A stretch of DNA of 64,000 nucleotides from Pseudomonas kermanshahensis (GCF_014269205.2 NZ_JABWRY020000001.1:3286001-3350000); one strand, 5' to 3'. Positions 18,733 to 27,560 are shown, counted from the stretch's first letter. Notes: a model not told the origin generated them from the sequence alone. Translations and numbers: made by a program.

Positions 18733-19197
18733 CTACACCGGCAACTCGGTGGTGAGCTTGATTTTCTCCATGGGCACTTCGGTTTTGACGTTTTGCACCA
18801 CACTCAGGCTGGTCAAGTGAGCGATCTGGAAGCGGCGATAGGCCTCAAGGTCCGCGGCTACCACCCGCAACAGCAAGTCGCAGTCACCCGCCATGACGTG
18901 GCACTCCACCACTTCGGGCAAAAGCCGCACTGCTTCGACGAACTCATCGGTGGTGTCCTGGTCCTGGCGCTTGAGCCACACCCGCACAAACAAGGTCAGG
19001 CCCAGCGCTACCTTGGCCGGGTCCACCAGCGCCACATAGCGCTCGATAACGCCGGCTTCTTCCAGCAGGCGCACCCGCCGCAGGCACGGTGAGGGCGATA
19101 ACCCCACCTGTTTGGCCAGCTCCTGGTTCTGTAGGCGGCCGTCGCGTTGCAGCGCCCGCAGGATACGTCGATCGATGGCGTCGAGCTTGATTGGCAT
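18733..19197 (-). CDS. Lrp/AsnC-family transcriptional regulator
   Basis: 154 residues: N-terminal winged HTH about 1-60 (LDAIDRRILRALQRDGR, LSPSPCLRRVRLLEEAG) and a C-terminal RAM/Lrp ligand domain (VVECHVMAGDCDLLLRVVAADL). ATG 19197 gives the standard start MPIKLDAID; the longer open frame is noise. It is divergent from the azlC/azlD remnant. Lrp regulators in this position usually control branched-chain amino-acid export genes, so this regulator may have lost its main target. Confidence 0.85.
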   Translation of the reverse strand: MPIKLDAIDRRILRALQRDGRLQNQELAKQVGLSPSPCLRRVRLLEEAGVIERYVALVDPAKVALGLTLFVRVWLKRQDQDTTDEFVEAVRLLPEVVECHVMAGDCDLLLRVVAADLEAYRRFQIAHLTSLSVVQNVKTEVPMEKIKLTTELPV

Positions 19198-19315
19198 TGA
19201 AAACCTTTGATTGGAATATTTCGGCAGCAGATGCCAAATACTCACGCCAGTAGAGCCACTACGCAACCCTATTTCAGCGATTCATTGGAATAATTTTCCC
19301 CCACTGGAGGTGACC

Positions 19316-19903
19316 ATGAATGCCCTTGAATCCGTAGTTGAAGATCCCCCTGCAACGCCAGACCGCGAATGCCCCGCTGCCGCGACCACCGAATCGCCAC
19401 CCCAATCGAGCCCGCGCACCGGCTCCACTTCGAGGGGGTGTCAGTGGGTGGCCTGGGTCAGCTTCATCACTCTCGGCGCGCTGATCGGGCCGCTGCTGGG
19501 TGACCTGCACCCCTACGGCTTGGACATGGCATTTGCCGCCGTCTTGCTGGTGCTGCTCAAGGGCCTGTGGAAAGGGGTGCACGCCGCCCTGCCCTGGCTG
19601 TTCAGCCTGGTGACTGCAGGGCTGTTCTACCTGCTGATTCCCGGTGGCGGGTACGTGCTGGCGGGCACGCTGGCCGGCCTGGTCAGCGCGTACCTGTGGG
19701 CAAAGCCATTCAGCCGGGTGCTGAACGCCGCCCCTGGCTGCGTGCTGGTTGCCGTGATCACGCCCGCCTTCGTTTCTGGCCATCCCGCAGACCTCATCGC
19801 CCTGGCACTTACCGCTTATGCCGCTTCACGGTTTTCAATCTTGCCAGTGATGCTGTTCGCCCTCGCCGTGACCGCTGCGCTGCGTACGCTACTGCCCGGC
19901 TGA
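19316..19903 (+). pseudogene. azlC/azlD remnant: two export-subunit tails fused
   Basis: 195-residue open frame with TGGAGG before ATG 19316. After a Pro/Ser-rich N-terminus, residues about 45-130 resemble only the C-terminal third of AzlC (WVAWVSFITLGALIGPLLGD, GLDMAFAAVLLVLLKGLWKG). They run directly into a segment like the second half of AzlD (NAAPGCVLVAVITPAF, LTAYAASRFSILPVMLFAL). A full AzlC is about 235 residues and AzlD about 105. AzlCD exports branched-chain amino acids; this product has too few membrane helices to do that. The frame was kept across the joins, so it may still be translated. The divergent Lrp gene supports the identification. Confidence 0.6.
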
Positions 19904-20431
19904 CGCCAGCTTGCCGGCAGCCGGCAAGCTGTCGAGAAATGCGGCAATTTGTTGGCTGCCACGCACGTGCACGACAGGCACCTGCGGCCCTTTCGCCAGG
20001 CGCTGCGCCTCGATGCCTGGGCGGTAGCCGCGATCGAAGTTCCACACGAAGTTCAGGAAGGTCAGAAACGCCCGGTCGAGTTTCTCTGTGCAACCGGCGG
20101 GTAGGTCTGGACGGGGCCGGTTCATGACGCTGCGCAGGATCACCCGGGTGAAACAGGTAAGCCGGGGCGTATCGAGCCAGATGACCAGGTCGGCACGGGG
20201 CAGGCGCAGGTCGAATGTGCGCCGGGCGTAGTTGCCTTCACACACCCAGCTGTCTCCTGCTGTCGCCTCGCCGACCCGCTGGCGGAACAGCTCGGCGTCC
20301 GGTTCGACCCAGCCGGGCTCCCAGAACAGGGTATCCAGGTGAACCACCGGCACGCCGAGCCGCTTGCCCACGGCACGAGCAAGGGTGGATTTACCACTGC
20401 CGGCATTTCCCAGAATCACAATCCGTTGCAT
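19889..20431 (-). CDS. P-loop kinase-like ATPase, FlaR/adenylate-kinase type
   Basis: 180 residues beginning MQRIVILGNAGSGKSTLARAV with Walker A GNAGSGKST, then HLDTLFWEPGW and LPRADLVIWLDTPR, typical of the DNA topology modulation (FlaR) and shikimate/adenylate-kinase-like family found widely in bacteria. Its true substrate is unknown in most species. Cytoplasmic. The 3' end overlaps the azl remnant on the other strand by 15 bases. Confidence 0.82.
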   Translation of the reverse strand: MQRIVILGNAGSGKSTLARAVGKRLGVPVVHLDTLFWEPGWVEPDAELFRQRVGEATAGDSWVCEGNYARRTFDLRLPRADLVIWLDTPRLTCFTRVILRSVMNRPRPDLPAGCTEKLDRAFLTFLNFVWNFDRGYRPGIEAQRLAKGPQVPVVHVRGSQQIAAFLDSLPAAGKLASAGQ

Positions 20432-20566
20432 GGCGGCTTCCTGTCGCGAAAAAAGCCGGCAATTGTGCAGGTTATGGAGGGGCAGTCCAATCCCTACACA
20501 AAAATAGACTTCATTGGTTTAGCCGGCTTCCATAGGACAGCACATAACTTATGGGTTTAGCAGGGA

Positions 20567-20611
20567 CCTGTGGGAGCTGGCTTGCCAGCGATCACCGGCG
20601 AAGCCGGTGCC
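20567..20611. repeat. REP element
   Basis: Contains the GTGGGAGCTGGCTTGCCAGC core followed by the short inverted CACCGGC/GCCGGTG hairpin, a common pseudomonad REP form. Lies between the P-loop gene and the ligase remnant. Confidence 0.75.
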
Positions 20612-20622
20612 ATGACTGGTCC

Positions 20623-20844
20623 TTACACCATGTGCATCTCGCGAATCAGCTTCTTGTTGATCTTGCCGATGCTGGTCTTGGGGATGTCAGTGACGAAGTG
20701 CACCTGCCGGGGGATCGCCCACTTGTTGATCTGGCCCCGGTCGACGAACTGCTTGAGGTGCGCCTCGAGCATCGGCTGGTCAAGGCTGTCACCGGGCGCG
20801 CGGACCACCAGGGCAATCGGCCGCTCACCCCACTGTTCATCGGG
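20623..20844 (-). pseudogene. Acyl-CoA synthetase (AMP-binding) C-terminal remnant
   Basis: Only the last 70-odd residues of an acyl-CoA ligase remain: PDEQWGERPIALVV, then FVDRGQINKWAIPRQV and the C-terminal catalytic-lysine motif IPKTSIGKINKKLI. Homology stops abruptly near 20844 and the 100 bases upstream do not continue the family. It sits directly behind the yeiH-type operon on the same strand, so a deletion probably removed most of the ligase gene. It cannot bind ATP, as the A3 and A5 motifs are missing. Confidence 0.8.
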
Positions 20845-20943
20845 AAAGCGTTGTGTATCGACATAGGTCGACCAGCAACTGTTATGACTCTTTCTGAAGC
20901 CGAAAAGCGGAGCTGAAACCTACAGCACTGCTTCGTACAAAAC

Positions 20944-21954
20944 CTAGAGCCCCACGTGCAACAGCACCAGCACCAGCGCCACCAAGAACACCGTCTCGCC
21001 AACCATCAGCAAAATCGGCTTGATGCCCACGGCGGCCAGCTCCTTGAGCTGAGTCTTCATGCCCAGGGCACTGATCGACACCACCAGGCACCAGCGCGAC
21101 AGCTCGTTGCCCCCACCCTGCACGGCCAACGGCACCCACCCGGTGCTGTTGATGCAGGCCAGCGCCAGAAACCCCACCGCGAACCAGGGCAACAATGGCG
21201 GGCGCTTGCCTGCGGTGTCGGTACCCTGGCGGCGCGAGATCATGGCCGCGACAACAATCACCGGCACCAACATGGCGACGCGCATCAGCTTGACCACCGT
21301 GGCGGTGTCGCCGGTTTCGGGCGACATGCTGTAGCCCGCCCCCACTACCTGGGCGACGTCATGGATCGTCGCGCCAAGAAAGACCCCGGCAGCCTGTGGC
21401 GACAGGCCGAGCGCGTTGGCGATCATTGGGTAGAGGATCATCGCCAGGGTCGACAACGCCGACACACCGATCACGGTGAACAGCGTCGCCCGCTCTTTTT
21501 GCGGGTGGCTGGGCAACGCAGCGGCCAGCGCCAACGCCGCCGAGGCGCCGCAGATCGCCGTGGCGCCACCGGTGAGCATACCGAACAGGCGCTGGAACCC
21601 CAGGGCCTTGGCCGCCACCATCGACACGCCGATGGTCACCACCACCAGGATCACCACCAGTGCGACGGCCTTCCAGCCCAGGCCTGCCATCTGCTCCAGG
21701 GTGATGCGCATGCCCAGCAATGCCACGCCCAGGCGCAATACCGTGCGTGCGGTGAATTCGATGCCGGCTTTGCATTTGCCATCGCTGGCCAGAAAGTTCA
21801 GCGCCAGGCCTAGTAGCAGGGCGAACAGCATGACCGGCGCGCCATAATGCTCCGCCAGAAAGCTCGCCGCCCCAGCGGTAATCAGGCTGACGCTAAGCCC
21901 CGGCGCCAACTCCCACGCGCGGTGGTTGACCTGGGCAAGCGCAAGGGTGCTCAT
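20944..21954 (-). CDS. YeiH-family putative sulfate exporter
   Basis: 336-residue polytopic membrane protein of the YeiH/UPF0324 family, with about ten hydrophobic segments, the glycine-rich TGGATAICGASAA stretch, GATIHDVAQVVGAGY and the C-terminal SISALGMKTQLKEL segment. Members are annotated as putative sulfate exporters, with little biochemistry behind this. ATG 21954 overlaps the Rieske stop in ATGA, so it ends a four-gene coupled operon. About 100 bases after its stop only the ligase tail remains. Confidence 0.85.
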   Translation of the reverse strand: MSTLALAQVNHRAWELAPGLSVSLITAGAASFLAEHYGAPVMLFALLLGLALNFLASDGKCKAGIEFTARTVLRLGVALLGMRITLEQMAGLGWKAVALVVILVVVTIGVSMVAAKALGFQRLFGMLTGGATAICGASAALALAAALPSHPQKERATLFTVIGVSALSTLAMILYPMIANALGLSPQAAGVFLGATIHDVAQVVGAGYSMSPETGDTATVVKLMRVAMLVPVIVVAAMISRRQGTDTAGKRPPLLPWFAVGFLALACINSTGWVPLAVQGGGNELSRWCLVVSISALGMKTQLKELAAVGIKPILLMVGETVFLVALVLVLLHVGL

Positions 21955-22277
21955 GACACCACCTCCTGGCCGGCGATGACGATAAAGACCTGGTCGCCCT
22001 CCACCTCCACCGGATAGCTGGCCACTTTGAGTGCCGTGGAATTGAGCAGGTAGCCACTGGCAAGGTCAAAGCGCAGGCCATGGGCGCGGCACTGGATCAC
22101 GGCGCCGTCCAGTTGCCCGGCGCACAACGATGAACCCTGGTGCGGGCAGCTGTCGTCGATGGCCAGCAAACGCCCGTCGACATTGAACAGCGCCAGGCTT
22201 TTGCCCCCGTGTTCGAACAGCACACGCTCGCCGACGCCTGGCACACGCTGGGCCGGTACCTCGATACGCCCGTTCAC
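21951..22277 (-). CDS. Small Rieske [2Fe-2S] ferredoxin-like protein
   Basis: 108 residues from GTG 22277, whose codon overlaps the stop of the previous gene in GTGA. The cluster ligands are Cys44 and His46 in CPHQGSS and Cys63 and His66 in CRAHG, a standard Rieske spacing. Similar single-domain Rieske proteins serve as electron carriers for oxygenases. No oxygenase is encoded next to it; the neighbours are a FrnE-like protein and two transporters. The longer open frame to 22382 would run through the upstream gene and is not used. Confidence 0.85.
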   Translation of the reverse strand: MNGRIEVPAQRVPGVGERVLFEHGGKSLALFNVDGRLLAIDDSCPHQGSSLCAGQLDGAVIQCRAHGLRFDLASGYLLNSTALKVASYPVEVEGDQVFIVIAGQEVVS

Positions 22278-22936
22278 GCCTGCACCCCCGCCGAACGCGA
22301 CAGCGCCAGGTGCATGGCGTCGAGCAGTTGCTCTACCGGCTGGGCACCGAACACGCGCAGGTGATCGTCGAAGACGAAACACGGCACGCCCCTGCTGGCG
22401 ATGTCGGCGCTGGCACTGATGAATGGCCGGCCATCAGCGCTCAGGCTCCCGGCCAGCGCGGCAGGCGTAAAGCCGCACTGTTCGGCGATGCGCAACAGGG
22501 TGTCGCGATCGCCCAAGTCTTCGCCCTCGCGGAAATACGCGGCAAACAGCCGCTCCAGCAGCGCCTCGACCTGTTGCTCGCTGCCCAGTTCGACCGCATG
22601 CAGCAGCAGGCGATGGGCGTCGGCAGTATTGGGCATGCACGCGATGCGGCTGAAGTCGATCAGCTCGCCCACGGCACGCGCAGCCTCCTGCACTTGCCCC
22701 TGGCGTTGCCGCACCGCCTCGTCGCTGCCCAGGCGGCGGCGGTAGAAGTCGGCGAACGGCTGGCCGGCTGCGGGCAGGTCGGGCAACAGCTGCACGCCGT
22801 GCCAGGCCAGGGTGACCTCGACCTCGGGCCGGGCTTCGCGCAACTGAGCCAGTGCGGTTTGCAGTTGCCGCTTGCCGATCAGGCACCACGGGCAGATGAA
22901 ATCGAAATACACGTCAATCGACAGCGAATGCTTCAC
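22274..22936 (-). CDS. DsbA/FrnE-family thiol oxidoreductase
   Basis: 220 residues with a thioredoxin-fold start and the CPWC active site (Cys15-Cys18), followed by the helical insertion and the GVPCFVFDDHLRVFGAQP segment with the cis-Pro, as in FrnE and 2-hydroxychromene-2-carboxylate isomerase relatives. There is no signal peptide, so it is cytoplasmic; a disulphide isomerase or glutathione-linked role is possible. Start ATG 22936 overlaps the MFS stop. Confidence 0.85.
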   Translation of the reverse strand: MKHSLSIDVYFDFICPWCLIGKRQLQTALAQLREARPEVEVTLAWHGVQLLPDLPAAGQPFADFYRRRLGSDEAVRQRQGQVQEAARAVGELIDFSRIACMPNTADAHRLLLHAVELGSEQQVEALLERLFAAYFREGEDLGDRDTLLRIAEQCGFTPAALAGSLSADGRPFISASADIASRGVPCFVFDDHLRVFGAQPVEQLLDAMHLALSRSAGVQA

Positions 22937-24267
22937 GTACGGGCCTCCAGTACGGGCTCGACAGGCGCTTGCGGGCTATTGCCACAGGCCAGGCGCGCCA
23001 TGTCAGGGTGGTAGTGGCGCTTGGCGTAGAAAAACACCGCGGCGGCGGCGATGCTGATCAACGGCACCAGTTGAAAGGCGGCTTGCAGGCCGATCAGGTC
23101 GGACACCTTGCCGGTGATCAACGGGCCTGTGGCCAGGCCGAGCAGGTTGTTGCTCAGCGTCAGGGTGGCGAATGCCGTGCCATGCACCGTGTAGTGGGTC
23201 AGGTTGGCGACCATGGCACTGGACGGGCCATTGGTGCCTGCGGCAATCATCATGCCCAGGCAGATCAGCACCAGTTGCGGCAGGCCCGCCGGCATGGCGA
23301 AGGCCACTGACAGCAGCACGCAGCTGCCCAGGCAGTAGGCGATGGCCAGGCTGATCTTGCGATCAGGGCGATCGCGCCCCATGCGGTCGCACAACATGCC
23401 GCACAGCACGATGCCGACGCCGCTGCACAGCACGATGATTGCTGCCACGGCCCCAGCCCGGTCGGTGCTCATGGCGTAGTAGCGGTTCAGGTAGCTGGGA
23501 ATCCAGACGATCACCGTGCCGCCGACGAACAGCTGCAAGCCGCTGCCGACATAGGCGCTGATCACCGAGCGGCTTGAATAGAGCGTGCGCAGCGGGCGCA
23601 ATGCCTTCAAGGCGGCCTTGTCGGCGGCGCTCGCCCGATTTTTCGGGGCAATGCGCGCCCCGCGTACGATCAGCGGGTAGAGCAGCGCCAGGGCCAGGCC
23701 GAAAAACGCCATGCCGGCGAACGCCCAGCGCCAACCCAGGTGCTGGGCCATCACGCCGCCCAGGGCCATGCCCAGCACCGAGCCGAACATGCCACCGGCC
23801 ATGAACGACCCGGCCAAGGTGGCACGCATCTCACGCGGGAACACCGCCACCACCACGGCAATACCGACGCTGCCATAGGCAGCTTCGCCGACACCGACCA
23901 GAAAGCGCGCGATGAACATCTGCTGGTAGTTTTCGGCAACTGCGCAGCCCAGCGTGGCCAGGCTCCACATCACCGCCATGAAGGTCAGGCTCTTGATGCG
24001 GCCGATGCGGTCGGCGAGCAATGACAGCGGAAAGGTCAGCAGCCCGACCATCAGGGCAACGATGCCGCTGAGCAGGCCGAGCTGGCTGTCGCTGAGCTGC
24101 CATTCCTGCTTCAACAGGGGGAACACGGCGTTGAGCACCTGCCGCGACATGTAGTCGGAGATCAACAGGCCGAAGGTCAGGGCAAAGACGATCCAGGCAT
24201 AGCGCCGGGGGATGCCCAGTGATGTATCCGTGCCTGGGTCCGTCGCACCGGTGTGATAGGTGGCCAT
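22933..24267 (-). CDS. MFS transporter (Spinster/aromatic-acid-like)
   Basis: 444 residues and 12 predicted membrane helices. The MFS A-motif region is visible as LADRIGRIKS after helix 2 and again as CDRMGRDRPD in the second half. First gene of the coupled operon, with GAGGAGG before ATG 24267. Its substrate is unknown; the organic-acid-like context (ligase and thiolase tails nearby) suggests a carboxylate. The 100 bases upstream contain no clear promoter boxes, then the REP pair begins. Confidence 0.85.
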   Translation of the reverse strand: MATYHTGATDPGTDTSLGIPRRYAWIVFALTFGLLISDYMSRQVLNAVFPLLKQEWQLSDSQLGLLSGIVALMVGLLTFPLSLLADRIGRIKSLTFMAVMWSLATLGCAVAENYQQMFIARFLVGVGEAAYGSVGIAVVVAVFPREMRATLAGSFMAGGMFGSVLGMALGGVMAQHLGWRWAFAGMAFFGLALALLYPLIVRGARIAPKNRASAADKAALKALRPLRTLYSSRSVISAYVGSGLQLFVGGTVIVWIPSYLNRYYAMSTDRAGAVAAIIVLCSGVGIVLCGMLCDRMGRDRPDRKISLAIAYCLGSCVLLSVAFAMPAGLPQLVLICLGMMIAAGTNGPSSAMVANLTHYTVHGTAFATLTLSNNLLGLATGPLITGKVSDLIGLQAAFQLVPLISIAAAAVFFYAKRHYHPDMARLACGNSPQAPVEPVLEART

Positions 24268-24375
24268 GCTGCCTCCTCGGGTATCTGGCTTGGGTTGTTT
24301 TTGTTGTTATGAACAAATGCCAAAATCTGTGCTGCGGGTACTGGCCTCATCGCCTCGCGTCAGACGCGCGCCCCT

Positions 24376-24471
24376 TGTAGGAGCAGCCTTGCGCTGCGAA
24401 GAGGCCGGTGAAAGAACCGCAGATCTTCGCAGTAATCACGGGCCTCTTCGCAGCACAAGGCTGCTCCTACA
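24376..24471. repeat. Inverted pair of REP elements
   Basis: TGTAGGAGCAGCCTTG...GAAGAGGCC and its near-exact inverted partner face each other across about 30 bases. Typical P. putida REP doublet. Confidence 0.85.
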
Positions 24472-24489
24472 GGGAGTGAGGCCAGTGCC

Positions 24490-24603
24490 TTAGGCGCGCT
24501 GTGGCGCGCCCTTCTGGCCCGGCCGGCGGTTCGGCGCCATGCCGTTGGCCAGCAAGGTTTCCTCGACGGATGCGTACTGCTCGCCGATCCGGTAGATCGC
24601 CCG
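24490..24603 (-). pseudogene. C-terminal remnant of an unidentified minus-strand gene
   Basis: Reading left from 24603 gives 37 codons without interruption ([20 protein letters not shown], then [16 protein letters not shown]) and TAA at 24490-24492. The charged tail and codon use look coding. The sequence beyond 24603 belongs to a plus-strand thiolase, so the rest of this gene is gone. I do not recognise the family. Confidence 0.5.
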
Positions 24604-25040
24604 TGCTGTCCGACGGCGCCAGTGCTTGCGTGTTGATGAACGCGCGCCTGGCCGAGCAGCGCAACCTCAGGCCGCTGGGCCTGTACCGGGGCATCGCCGT
24701 GGCCGGCCTGGCGCCGGAAGAGATGGGCATCGGCCCGGTGTACGCGGTGCCGCGCCTGCTCAGGCAGCATGGGCTGAACGTCGACGATATCGGCCTGTGG
24801 GAGCTGAACGAAGCGTTCGCCTGCCAGGTGTTGTATTGCCGCGACACCCTGGGCATCGACCCTGAGCGCCTGAACGTCAACGGCGGCGCCATCGCCATTG
24901 GCCACCCCTATGGCATGAGCGGCGCGCGAATGGTTGGGCATGCGCTGCTCGAAGGTAAACGGCGCCGGGTGCGCTATGTGGTGGTGACCATGTGCGTGGG
25001 CGGTGGCATGGGGGCGGCGGGCCTGTTTGAAGTGCTGTGA
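24603..25040 (+). pseudogene. Thiolase C-terminal remnant
   Basis: The last 145 residues of an acetyl-CoA acyltransferase: [12 protein letters not shown], the [12 protein letters not shown] segment, the catalytic His in [18 protein letters not shown] and the second Cys in [17 protein letters not shown]. The N-terminal half with the nucleophilic Cys is missing, and homology begins exactly where the minus-strand remnant ends. Possibly it was one operon with the SDR gene that follows 60 bases later. Confidence 0.85.
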
Positions 25041-25101
25041 ACACAACCGGACCGCAAGGGCTCTCACCCCTGCCCACTCACTGAAAGATGAGGAACGCTC
25101 C

Positions 25102-25875
25102 ATGCTAGCAACCCCTTTTTCCCTGGCCGGCAAGACTGTTTTGGTAACCGGCGCCTCCAGCGGCCTGGGTGCCCACTTCGCACGCTTGGCCCAGGCCGCT
25201 GGCGCCCGTGTGGTGCTGGCGGCGCGGCGGGTCGAGCGCTTGCAGGCGCTGGTCGAGCAACTTGAAACCCAGGGTGGCGAAGCGTTGGCCGTGGCGCTCG
25301 ACGTCACTCAACGCGACAGTGTCGAACAGGCCTTCGACCAGGCCGAGGCCCGCTTCGGTGTGGTCGATGTGGTCATCAACAACGCCGGCATCGGCGACCC
25401 TGGGCGCTTTCTCGAACTGAGCGGGCAGGACTGGCAGCGCATGCTCTCGACCAACCTCGATGGCGTGTTTCATGTCGCCCAATGCGCTGGCCAGCGCCTG
25501 GTCAAGGCCGGCCGCGCCGGGAGCATCGTCAACATCGCCTCGATCCTGGGCCTGCGCGTAGGGGCCGGGCTGAGCCACTACTGCACGGCCAAGGCCGGTG
25601 TGGTGCAGTTGACCAAGGCCATGGCGCTGGAGCTGGCCCGCTACCGGATCCGCGTCAATGCCATCGCCCCCGGTTACTTCAAGACCGAGATGAACGAGGC
25701 CTACTTCGACAGCGAGGCCGGCCAGGGATACATCAAGGACCACGTGCCGATGCGCCGCCTGGGCCAATTGAGCGAGCTCGACGGACCACTGCTATTGCTG
25801 GCCAGTGACGCCGGTGCGTTCATGACCGGCAGCGTCCTCGCCGTGGATGGCGGGCACTTGGTCAACCCGTTGTAA
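25102..25875 (+). CDS. Short-chain dehydrogenase/reductase
   Basis: 257 residues. The Rossmann motif TGASSGLG near the N-terminus, NNAG, the catalytic Ser in NIASILG and Y-x3-K in HYCTAKAG are all present, with the C-terminal ASDAGAFMTGSVLAVDGGH typical of FabG-like SDRs. ATG 25102 is preceded by GAGGAA; the open frame extends upstream into the thiolase tail without a better start. The neighbourhood suggests 3-hydroxyacyl-CoA oxidation before thiolysis, but the substrate is inferred only. Confidence 0.85.
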   Translation: MLATPFSLAGKTVLVTGASSGLGAHFARLAQAAGARVVLAARRVERLQALVEQLETQGGEALAVALDVTQRDSVEQAFDQAEARFGVVDVVINNAGIGDPGRFLELSGQDWQRMLSTNLDGVFHVAQCAGQRLVKAGRAGSIVNIASILGLRVGAGLSHYCTAKAGVVQLTKAMALELARYRIRVNAIAPGYFKTEMNEAYFDSEAGQGYIKDHVPMRRLGQLSELDGPLLLLASDAGAFMTGSVLAVDGGHLVNPL

Positions 25876-25887
25876 CAAGGAGCCTGC

Positions 25888-27477
25888 ATGCCCACCGCCG
25901 CTTACCGGCCCCGGGTGGTCGCGCTGGTCACCCACTTGCGCTGCCCTGGAGCACCCAGCCCCATGGCCCGGCGGATCGAGCAGGTCAGCGCCGACTACCG
26001 GCAGCAGGCCCATGTCGAGGTGATGGAAACCACCCTCGGCAAGCTGCTGCCGCTGGCGCGCGAGCTGGAGAGGCGCCAGCAGGCCGACGTCATCCTGTGT
26101 TCCGGGGCCGCCGCCGACTACTTGCGCCAGCACCTGTCGACCTCGGTGCAGGCCCTGCACCTGGGCGAGCACGACCTGATCCGCGCCCTCGCCCTTGCCC
26201 ATACGCGCACCCGGCGCGTCGGCGTGCTCAGCTTTGGCCACCCCCACCCCGGGCTGGCGGCGATGCAAGCGTTGCTCAACCTCAAGGTCCACGAGCACAC
26301 CTATACCCGCCTGGAACAGGCCCGGGCGCAGGTCGCGCAGCTGGTCGCGGACGGCGTCCAGGTCATCATCGGGTCGCCGACGGTGTGCCAGCTGGCCGAC
26401 GCGGCCGGTGCCCAGGGCGTGCTGGCCCTGGACAGCGACAGCCTGCGCCATGCGTTCGACAACCTGCGCATTCAGCCCCGGCGCAGCCGCAAGCCGCCTG
26501 CCGCGCAGCCATTCACGACGCGCTATCGTTTCGATCAGTTGCTGGGTGATGCCCCGGCGTTCCGCGCGACCGTGCAGCTGGCGCAGCGCTACGCCGCGAC
26601 CGACGCGACGGTACTGATCACCGGCGAAAGCGGCACGGGCAAGGAGTTGCTCGCACAAAGCCTGCACCACGCCAGCGCCCGCCAGCAGGGGCCGTTCGTG
26701 GCGATCAACTGCGCGGCCCTGCCGGAGCCGCTGCTCGAGAGCGAGCTGTTTGGCTTTGAAGACGGCGCGTTCACCGGCTCGCGCAAAGGGGGCAAACCCG
26801 GCCTGATCGAGCTGGCGCACGGTGGCACATTGTTCCTCGACGAAGTCGGCGACATGCCCGCGCCGCTGCAAACCCGTTTACTGCGTGTGTTGCAGGAGCG
26901 CGAGGTGCTGCGCCTGGGTGGCTGCGCGCCAACACCGGTGGACATCCGCGTAATTGCCGCCACCCATTGCGACTTGCCAGCGCGCATCGCCAACGGGCAG
27001 TTTCGCGCCGACCTGTTCTACCGCCTGAACATCCTGCGCCTTGCCGTGCCGCCCCTGCGCGATCGGCTCCAAGACATCCTGCCCCTGTTCGAGGCGCTGC
27101 TCGCACGGCACGGTGCAACACCGCTCGTCACACCGCAGTTGCAACCCCTGCTGCCCCTGCTGCTGCGCCACCGCTGGCCAGGGAACATCCGCGAGCTCGA
27201 CAACATCGCCGAGCGCGCCGCGCTGTGCGCCCAAGCCTTGGTGGGCGCCGATGGCATCGGCCTGGCCACGCTCTTCCCGGAATTTTTCGAGCATGTGCAG
27301 GCCGCCGCACAGCCGCTACCCGCTAGCGAGAACCTGCGCAGCCTGGGCAAGGCCGCCGAGGCGGCGCACGCCCGGCGCATGCTGGACAGCTGCGACGGCA
27401 ACATGGACCAGGCTGCGCGTTGCCTGGGTGTCAGCCGCAGCACCCTGTGGCGGCGTTTGCGCGCATCCTGCGGATGA
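25888..27477 (+). CDS. Sigma-54-dependent activator with PrpR-type sensor domain
   Basis: 529 residues. The N-terminal 185 residues resemble the PrpR_N receptor domain (VISADYRQQ-like start, DVILCSGAAADYLRQ, QVIIGSPTVCQLA). The central AAA+ domain has Walker A GESGTGKE, the sigma-54 contact loop GAFTGSRKGG, Walker B GTLFLDEVGD and the Arg finger region. A Fis-type HTH closes the protein (MDQAARCLGVSRSTLWRRLR). Twelve bases after the SDR, so likely co-transcribed. It would activate a sigma-54 promoter for the ligase/thiolase/SDR pathway; I found no convincing -24/-12 site in what remains. Confidence 0.87.
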   Translation: MPTAAYRPRVVALVTHLRCPGAPSPMARRIEQVSADYRQQAHVEVMETTLGKLLPLARELERRQQADVILCSGAAADYLRQHLSTSVQALHLGEHDLIRALALAHTRTRRVGVLSFGHPHPGLAAMQALLNLKVHEHTYTRLEQARAQVAQLVADGVQVIIGSPTVCQLADAAGAQGVLALDSDSLRHAFDNLRIQPRRSRKPPAAQPFTTRYRFDQLLGDAPAFRATVQLAQRYAATDATVLITGESGTGKELLAQSLHHASARQQGPFVAINCAALPEPLLESELFGFEDGAFTGSRKGGKPGLIELAHGGTLFLDEVGDMPAPLQTRLLRVLQEREVLRLGGCAPTPVDIRVIAATHCDLPARIANGQFRADLFYRLNILRLAVPPLRDRLQDILPLFEALLARHGATPLVTPQLQPLLPLLLRHRWPGNIRELDNIAERAALCAQALVGADGIGLATLFPEFFEHVQAAAQPLPASENLRSLGKAAEAAHARRMLDSCDGNMDQAARCLGVSRSTLWRRLRASCG

Positions 27478-27560
27478 CTTATCGCGAGGCGCCCGATACC
27501 CTTGGCCTCTGGTGGCCTGACGGTTTTGGGCCCAATCCTTTTTGCGCAGACGAGCATGTC

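Noticed and set aside
20845..20943. Possible small gene or insertion end between the ligase tail and the YeiH gene
   Set aside because: No frame, repeat or inverted end could be supported in these 99 bases.
24360..25307. 315-codon minus-strand frame across the REP pair and thiolase tail
   Set aside because: It runs through REP sequence and is antisense to the thiolase and SDR genes; only the short piece 24490-24603 in another frame looks coding.
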